Assembly (NCBI RefSeq): GCF_029168335.1
Contig: NZ_JARGYC010000053.1
Coordinates: 1-33,047, forward strand
Length of the DNA: 33,047 nucleotides
Direction of reading: 5' to 3'
From: Psychromarinibacter sediminicola
GTDB lineage: Bacteria; Pseudomonadota; Alphaproteobacteria; Rhodobacterales; Rhodobacteraceae
Shown: positions 29,328 through 33,047 of the stretch, one piece after another
How positions within the stretch are numbered: position 1 is the stretch's first letter
Layout: each line of letters begins with the position of its first letter
Translations under genes and position numbers: made by a program
The notes under the pieces: model-generated
Seen by the model: only the letters and a program-made list of their open reading frames with translations
Database searches by the model: none
What the model was told of the DNA's origin: nothing

Positions 29328-30886
29328 CCTTTACCGACAATGCCGCCGCCATGCGCGAAGCGCTTCTCGTCACGCCGGACTGGCCGCGCGTGGCCGGGGA
29401 GCTGGACGCCGAGACGGTCGGCGCCATCCTGACCGAGGCCGCGAAGGTCGCCGAGGGCACGGTGGCGCCGCTGAACCCTGTTTCGGACCGCGTCGGTGCT
29501 TCCTTCGAGGACGGCCGCGTGACGGTCCCGCCGGCCTACGGCGCGGCCTACGATGCGCTGGCCGAGGGCGGCTGGCTCGGTCTGGAGCATCCCGAGGCCC
29601 TGGGCGGCATGGGGATGCCGCTGACCGTCTTCGCCGCGGTGAACCCGCTCTTCGAACGGGCCTGCCCGTCCTTCATGATGTCCGCCGGCGGCTCCCGGGC
29701 GGCGGCGCTGCTCTTGTCGGACTGGGCCGACGACGAGCTGAAGGCCGACTGGGTGCCGGCCCTCGTCGCCGGCGAGCGCTGCGCCACGATCTGCATCTCC
29801 GAGCCAGAGGCGGGATCCGACGTCGGCCGCATCCGGACGCGGGCCGAGAAAGACGGCGACGGCTGGCGCGTCACGGGACAGAAGATCTGGATCTCCTTCG
29901 GCGACCACGACCTCCGCGACCGGATCGGCCACTGCATGCTGGCCCGCACCGGCGACGCGCCCGGCACCCGCGGCCTGTCGCTGTTCTTCGTCGAGCGGGG
30001 CGCGGGCGTCACCTGCACCCGGATCGAGGAGAAGCTGGGCCTGCACGGCTCGCCCACCTGCGCGCTGCAGTTCGACGGCGCCCCCGCCCGCCTGATCGGC
30101 GAAGAGGGGCGGGGCCTGCCGCAGCTCTTCACCATGATCCGGCACATGCGGCTGACCGTGGCGACCCAGGGGCTGGGCATGGCGCTGGCCGCCTATGCGG
30201 TGGCGAAGGAACATGCCGAGCAGCGGCGGCAGGGGGGCGATCCCAAGGCGCCGGCCGTGCCGATCGTCCAGCACCCGGACGTGCGGCGGCAGCTTCTGGC
30301 GATGTCCTCGCGGATCGACCTGTTCCGGCTGGCGCTGCTGGAGGCGGCCTGCACCGCCGACCTGTCGGACGAGGCGGACATGGCGCGGCTCAACGCCTGG
30401 ATGCTGCCGCTGGTGAAGAATTTCGGCGGCGAGATGGCCTTCGACACCGCCCATGCCGCGATCCAGGTGCTGGGCGGGGCGGGCTTCACCAAGGACTATC
30501 CGGTCGAGCAATACCTGCGCGACGCCCGGGTCTTCACGATCTACGAGGGGACCACGGGGATGCAGGGGCAGGACTTCCTGCTCCGCCAGTCGCTGGCCGA
30601 GGACGGCCGCGCGCTGGAGCTGTTCCTCGCCCGGGCGCGGGCGGAATGCGAAGGCCATGACCGGCAGCTGGCGGTGATCGAGCGGTTCGCGGCCTTCGCC
30701 GAGGAGGTGCGGAAGATCGACGACCGGGAGCGGCTGCTGGGGCTGGCCGACGCCTTCCTGCGGGCGGGCTGGGTCGCGGTGCAGGCGTGGCTGTCGGTGC
30801 GGATCGCGGGCAGCGAGGCGGAGCGGTTCTTCATGGCGCGGGCGATGGCCGAACTGGAGCTTCACATTGCGGCGGCCGGGGGCTGA
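29324..30886 (+). CDS. acyl-CoA dehydrogenase (DmdC-like subgroup)
   Basis: 520-residue FAD-dependent acyl-CoA dehydrogenase. Motifs in order are ERACPSFMMSAGGS, CISEPEAGSDVGRIRTRA, VTGQKIWISFGDHDL, EEKLGLHGSPTC, QVLGGAGFTKDYPVEQYLRD, and the catalytic-glutamate loop IYEGTTGMQGQD (Glu408). The IYEGTTG loop and the long C-terminal helical extension place it near the 3-methylmercaptopropionyl-CoA dehydrogenase (DmdC)-like subgroup, though at 520 residues it is shorter than the usual 580-600. The start overlaps the dctM stop (ATGA), chosen over a much longer open frame beginning at 28019 because that frame is only the shadow of dctM. In this operon it may desaturate a phenylpropanoyl-CoA to the cinnamoyl-CoA, but a DMSP- or fatty-acid-related substrate is possible. 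Confidence 0.85.
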   Translation: MTFTDNAAAMREALLVTPDWPRVAGELDAETVGAILTEAAKVAEGTVAPLNPVSDRVGASFEDGRVTVPPAYGAAYDALAEGGWLGLEHPEALGGMGMPLTVFAAVNPLFERACPSFMMSAGGSRAAALLLSDWADDELKADWVPALVAGERCATICISEPEAGSDVGRIRTRAEKDGDGWRVTGQKIWISFGDHDLRDRIGHCMLARTGDAPGTRGLSLFFVERGAGVTCTRIEEKLGLHGSPTCALQFDGAPARLIGEEGRGLPQLFTMIRHMRLTVATQGLGMALAAYAVAKEHAEQRRQGGDPKAPAVPIVQHPDVRRQLLAMSSRIDLFRLALLEAACTADLSDEADMARLNAWMLPLVKNFGGEMAFDTAHAAIQVLGGAGFTKDYPVEQYLRDARVFTIYEGTTGMQGQDFLLRQSLAEDGRALELFLARARAECEGHDRQLAVIERFAAFAEEVRKIDDRERLLGLADAFLRAGWVAVQAWLSVRIAGSEAERFFMARAMAELELHIAAAGG

Positions 30887-30904
30887 GCGGCGGGCGTCTG
30901 CGGA

Positions 30905-30960
30905 GTGTCCGAGGTTGGACGGGGGTCTAACCCTTTGATGTTTCTATAGATAGCGCTAAC
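30905..30960 (+). repeat. bipartite dispersed element, copy 2
   Basis: GTGTCCGAGGTTGGAC (30905-30920) and TAGATAGCGCTAAC (30947-30960), identical to the two parts of the element at 7508-7563 and with the same 42-base offset. The 26 bases between them are not conserved. Another perfect palindrome, TGTCCG-CGTC-CGGACA (30961-30976), follows directly. This copy lies 18 bases after the acyl-CoA dehydrogenase stop and about 100 bases before the next small gene. Confidence 0.7.
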
Positions 30961-31059
30961 TGTCCGCGTCCGGACACGTCCCGTCCGACCCCCGGCGGGA
31001 ACGTCCGGGGCGGGGCGGGCGTTGGTCCGGTGTCCCCATGCCGACGAGGAGGCTTCGCG

Positions 31060-31308
31060 ATGCTGCGTCTGTTCCGGTCGAAACTGTTCCTGATGCTGGG
31101 CGGGCTCTGGGCGCTCGACCGGCTGACCCGCCCGCGCACCAAGGCCGCCGCCTTCGCCGAGGGCGAGGCGGTGCCCGAGACCGGCGCCGGGCAGGTCCGC
31201 AACGCCGGCCCCGACGCGATGCGCGACGGCGCGCGGCGCAGCTGGGACCAGGTGGACGAGGCCGCCGACGAGAGCTTCCCGGCGAGCGACCCGGCAGCGA
31301 AGTACTGA
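31060..31308 (+). CDS. small hypothetical protein with SFPASDP C-terminal motif, 82 aa
   Basis: Small protein with a basic, hydrophobic N-terminus (MLRLFRSKLFLMLGGLWALD), which may be a membrane anchor, followed by a polar tail ending VDEAADESFPASDPAAKY. The DESFPASDP motif recurs at the ends of small uncharacterised bacterial proteins; its function is unknown to me. The ATG at 31060 is chosen over one at 31030 because GAGGAGG (31046-31052) lies seven bases upstream. It may use a promoter in the spacer that holds the second bipartite element. Confidence 0.65.
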   Translation: MLRLFRSKLFLMLGGLWALDRLTRPRTKAAAFAEGEAVPETGAGQVRNAGPDAMRDGARRSWDQVDEAADESFPASDPAAKY

Positions 31309-31370
31309 CACGGGGCCGCCGACCCGGCGGTCTGGAGGACGTCCTGCCAAAGGCATAAGCCCCGCCAGCC

Positions 31371-31398
31371 GGGGCGCGCACGCAAGCGCGCACGCCCC
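31371..31398. terminator. bidirectional terminator-like hairpin between convergent small genes
   Basis: GGGGCG (31371-31376) pairs with CGCCCC (31393-31398). Inside, GC, then CGC/GCG pairs extend the stem with two mismatches to an AA loop. It sits between the 3' ends of two convergent genes. The flanking sequence has no U-tract in either direction, so termination efficiency is uncertain. Confidence 0.5.
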
Positions 31399-31404
31399 GC
31401 CTCG

Positions 31405-31641
31405 TCATATCCCGAGGATCGCCTTCGCCTCGGCCAGCGCGTCGACCGACGCCTGATGGTTGCCGGCGGCGTGCTCAGCCTCTCCGGTGGCACGCAGCTC
31501 TTCGACACGGGCCATGTCCTCCTCGGACAGGTCGGCGGTCTCGAGCGCGGCGTCGATCGCCGCCATGTCCTGGGGGCACTGGAATGCGAAGGCCGGGCCG
31601 GCGAGGGCGGCGATCACGGCGGCGATTGCCAGATGTTTCAT
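31405..31641 (-). CDS. small exported protein, 78 aa
   Basis: A clear Sec signal peptide (MKHLAIAAVIAALAGPAFA, cleavage before FQCP) precedes a mature region of about 59 residues that is acidic and helical, with a single cysteine (FQCPQDMAAID) and the segment DLSEEDMARVEELRATGEAE. The tail AGNHQASVDALAEAKAILGI resembles a helical hairpin. GGGAGA lies before the ATG. A periplasmic location is likely; function is unknown. It resembles small uncharacterised periplasmic proteins of alphaproteobacteria. Confidence 0.75.
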   Translation of the reverse strand: MKHLAIAAVIAALAGPAFAFQCPQDMAAIDAALETADLSEEDMARVEELRATGEAEHAAGNHQASVDALAEAKAILGI

Positions 31642-31764
31642 CTCTGTCTCCCTGATGATGCGGCGGGACCGACGTGGCCCCGTGCGCGCCAGTCTACCAC
31701 GGCGGCGGCCGGCGGCAGAGACCGAGTTGACGTTAGGGCGAAGAGACGCCGACGCGGCGCGCGC

Positions 31765-31971
31765 CTACCGGTCCAGCCGGAAGCCGAGCTTCACGCCGAC
31801 CTGGAAATGCGCGACGCCGCCATCGGCCACGTGACCGCGGATCTCGGTGACCTGGAACCATTCGATATTGCGGATCGTCTCGCTGGCCGTGCTGACGGCA
31901 TTGCGGATCGCGGCGTCGAGCGACTCGGGCGAGGATCCGTAGACCTCGGTGACGGGATAGGTGTGGGACAT
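31765..31971 (-). CDS. dodecin (flavin-binding dodecamer)
   Basis: 68-residue dodecin. The family pattern is clear: VTEVYGSSPESLDAAIRNAV, TIRNIEWFQVTEIRGHV and VAHFQVGVKLGFRLDR. The tryptophan in IEWF is the residue that stacks on the flavin in bacterial dodecins. Dodecins store or buffer riboflavin/FMN in the cytoplasm as hollow dodecamers. AGGAGG lies about six bases before the ATG. It stands alone, divergent from the regulator gene at the right edge. Confidence 0.93.
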   Translation of the reverse strand: MSHTYPVTEVYGSSPESLDAAIRNAVSTASETIRNIEWFQVTEIRGHVADGGVAHFQVGVKLGFRLDR

Positions 31972-32190
31972 GATGCGCCTCCTGTTCCGGGTATACGGAA
32001 AGGGTAGGGCGCGGGGGTGTTGGCGGCAATGTTTGGGGGCAGGCGTGTCGGCCCCACGGTTTGCTCGCGGGGGTTTTCAGAGTTGGTACTGGGGGTGTTG
32101 GGCGTGTTTCGGGTGAGATGGTGTGTGGGAGCGCGCGGCTTACGCTTTGCTCTACGCCCAACCAGTAGCGAGCCACACCTATATCTTGTG

Positions 32191-32219
32191 TTGACAGAAT
32201 CCGTAAACGCTAATTACAG
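32191..32219 (+). promoter_or_regulatory. probable sigma-70-type promoter of the XRE-peptidase operon
   Basis: A perfect TTGACA (32191-32196) is followed after 17 bases by TTACAG (32214-32219). A GTAA-N7-TTAC repeat overlaps the downstream box and could be the operator for the XRE protein encoded 22 bases later. The 270-bp spacer to the dodecin gene is less GC-rich than the rest of the window and holds nothing else I can support. Confidence 0.5.
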
Positions 32220-32241
32220 TGACGCAAATGGAGATGCCGCT

Positions 32242-32577
32242 ATGACCCCTTTTGCCGAGAAATTCCGCTCTCTTGCCGCTAGTAGCGACAAGTCCTATCG
32301 AGATATCGCAGGCGAAATGGGGCAGTCACCTGCACTGATCGCCCGCGTTCTGAATGGCTCGAGGCCACCCTCTGAGGCCTTCGTGTCACGCACGATTAAA
32401 GTCTTTGGGTTGCGGGGGGGCGAAATCGAGAACCTGAGGCACTTGGCAGAAATCAGCCAAGAAAAGATAGTCGTTGTCCCTAAAGACTGGAAAGAAGCCG
32501 AGCGGATCGTCGCGTTCGTTCGTGAGCTTCGCTCTGAAAAAGAGAAAGATGAGGTGATTGAGGGAGATCTGAAATGA
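32242..32577 (+). CDS. XRE-type helix-turn-helix protein
   Basis: 111-residue protein with an N-terminal Cro/C1-type helix-turn-helix (about 1-60): DKSYRDIAGEMGQSPALIAR then VLNGSRPPSEAFVSRTIKVF. A polar C-terminal helix follows (DWKEAERIVAFVRELRSEKE). The frame is open from 32017 but the ATG at 32242 is chosen: GGAG is eight bases upstream, homology begins there, and a TTGACA promoter lies just before it. The stop overlaps the next start by ATGA. XRE regulator plus ImmA/IrrE-like peptidase is a common phage-repressor or toxin-antitoxin-like pair. Base composition differs from the main operons, which suggests acquired DNA. Confidence 0.78.
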   Translation: MTPFAEKFRSLAASSDKSYRDIAGEMGQSPALIARVLNGSRPPSEAFVSRTIKVFGLRGGEIENLRHLAEISQEKIVVVPKDWKEAERIVAFVRELRSEKEKDEVIEGDLK

Positions 32578-33026
32578 GACTACCGCGATTTCCCTATCAG
32601 GAGTTGATGGATCGTCGTCCGAAGCGGATTATGTCCCGGTCCAGGGTCGTAGAGATTGTCGACGCTGCTAGCTATCTAAGAGAGAAAATTGCGCGTGTGG
32701 AAGCGCCCGTGGATGCGCTTGATGTTCTTCAGTACCATTTCCCCGAAGGCGCGAACTGGATACCGGACGACCAGTACTTCGAGTTGCGCAATGGCTCCAT
32801 GATGGACGTGCCCGCATTCTGCGACTTCGCCGACAGTATCACCATGCTGTATATCAAGGAGAGCGTTTGGATCGCGTTGAACTCGCATGATCCAATTGAT
32901 CCTGCTCGCATTGATGCAAACGAGTGTATTGGTCATGAGCTGGGGCATATCGTGTTAGAGCGTTTTCCGATCAATCTGCATCGTATCCGCAGGCGGCGAA
33001 GTAGTTTTCGCATTCCTGGTGCGTGA
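32574..33026 (+). pseudogene. ImmA/IrrE-type metallopeptidase gene, truncated by an IS630-type element
   Basis: The first 128 residues look like an ImmA/IrrE (DUF955) protein and reach the zinc motif ECIGHELGHIVL (HELGH at 121-125). In intact proteins the domain continues with a third zinc ligand in an E-x-x-A-N-x-F-A segment some 30 residues later. Here the frame instead runs into ERFPINLHRIRRRRSSFRIP and stops at 33026, and the opposite strand of that tail encodes the end of an IS630-type transposase. The gene is therefore cut just after HELGHIVL and probably inactive. ImmA peptidases normally cleave the XRE repressor encoded beside them, so the regulator here may have lost its inactivator. 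Confidence 0.7.
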
Positions 33027-33047
33027 AGCAGTCGATGAGTTCGCCGA
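32956..33047 (-). mobile_element. end of an IS630-family insertion sequence, continuing beyond the window
   Basis: The transposase tail at the window edge marks an IS630-type element. The peptidase gene keeps family resemblance up to the TA at 32956-32957, and IS630 elements insert at TA. The sequence just inside (GAGCGTTTTCCGATCA) is therefore the candidate terminal repeat. The exact boundary is inferred; the other end is outside the window. Confidence 0.6.
32971..33047 (-). CDS. IS630-family transposase, C-terminal end only (partial)
   Basis: The minus strand from the window edge to a TGA at 32971-32973 encodes 24 residues containing IDCFTHQECENYFAACGY, then DAD and stop. This closely matches the end of IS630-family transposases, where an F-T-x-x-E-C-x-N-Y-F-x-x-x-G-Y pattern precedes the stop. 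The catalytic DDE part lies beyond the window. Identification rests on this short tail only. Confidence 0.72.
   Translation of the reverse strand, partial: GELIDCFTHQECENYFAACGYDAD

Noticed and set aside
28019-30886. A single 955-residue open frame on the plus strand that could be read as a fusion protein.
   Set aside because: Its first 435 codons are the out-of-frame shadow of dctM, low in complexity and rich in Arg. Only the part from the ATG at 29324, which overlaps the dctM stop, has family motifs.
7564-30904. The idea that the two dispersed elements are the ends of one 23-kb mobile island.
   Set aside because: No integrase, transposase or tRNA gene lies near either copy, the content is ordinary metabolism, and the middle of the element differs between copies. 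Direct repeats alone do not show mobility.

Overview
The window is GC-rich DNA with long, tightly packed operons, many of them joined by ATGA stop/start overlaps. Gene content (NrtABC/NasTS nitrate uptake, TRAP transporters, a uronate dehydrogenase route, hydroxycinnamate-type genes, a dodecin) points to an alphaproteobacterium, most likely a Rhodobacterales (Roseobacter/Paracoccus-like) organism. This placement is inferred from protein content, not from rRNA. The two window edges, and a small toxin-antitoxin insert near 14.3-14.8 kb, look less GC-rich and carry the signs of transferred DNA.

Layout. (1) 144-455: a small unknown gene. (2) 610-5364, minus strand: a five-gene sugar-acid operon (SMP-30 lactonase, enolase-superfamily dehydratase, alpha/beta hydrolase, uronate dehydrogenase, 2-dehydro-3-deoxygalactonokinase). 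(3) 5365-5970: a 600-bp divergent spacer, then glpK on the plus strand. (4) 7559-22105, minus strand: an assimilatory nitrate gene set. In transcription order it is nasT, nasS, an RNA leader, nrtA, nrtB, nrtC, a GAF-repeat protein, then nirB, nirD, nasA and a C-terminally truncated cysG. A BrnT-type toxin gene and a partner of unusual sequence sit on the opposite strand between the GAF gene and nirB. (5) 22268-30886: a feruloyl/coumaroyl-CoA synthetase gene (minus) diverging from a seven-gene plus-strand operon (enoyl-CoA hydratase, MarR regulator, amidohydrolase, TRAP DctPQM, acyl-CoA dehydrogenase). (6) 31060-31971: three small genes including dodecin. (7) 32242-33047: an XRE regulator and an ImmA/IrrE-type metallopeptidase gene that is cut off by the end of an IS630-type transposase running off the window.

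How the genes work together. Nitrate is imported by NrtABC, reduced by NasA to nitrite and by NirBD to ammonium; CysG would supply siroheme. NasS senses nitrate and releases NasT, an ANTAR RNA-binding antiterminator. The leader in front of nrtA contains what NasT should act on: a perfect stem with an AACGGU hexaloop, a weaker second stem, and an intrinsic terminator with a U-tract. The aromatic cluster would import a hydroxycinnamate-like acid by the TRAP system, activate it with CoA, hydrate it and cleave it hydrolytically, under a MarR repressor that probably binds the divergent promoter.

Most notable points: the NasT leader; a bipartite element repeated at 7508-7563 and 30905-30960 with identical internal spacing, the first copy supplying the stop codon of the truncated cysG; a protein with three GAF-like repeats in the nitrate operon; the BrnT module antisense to the nitrate cluster; and the IS630-interrupted peptidase.
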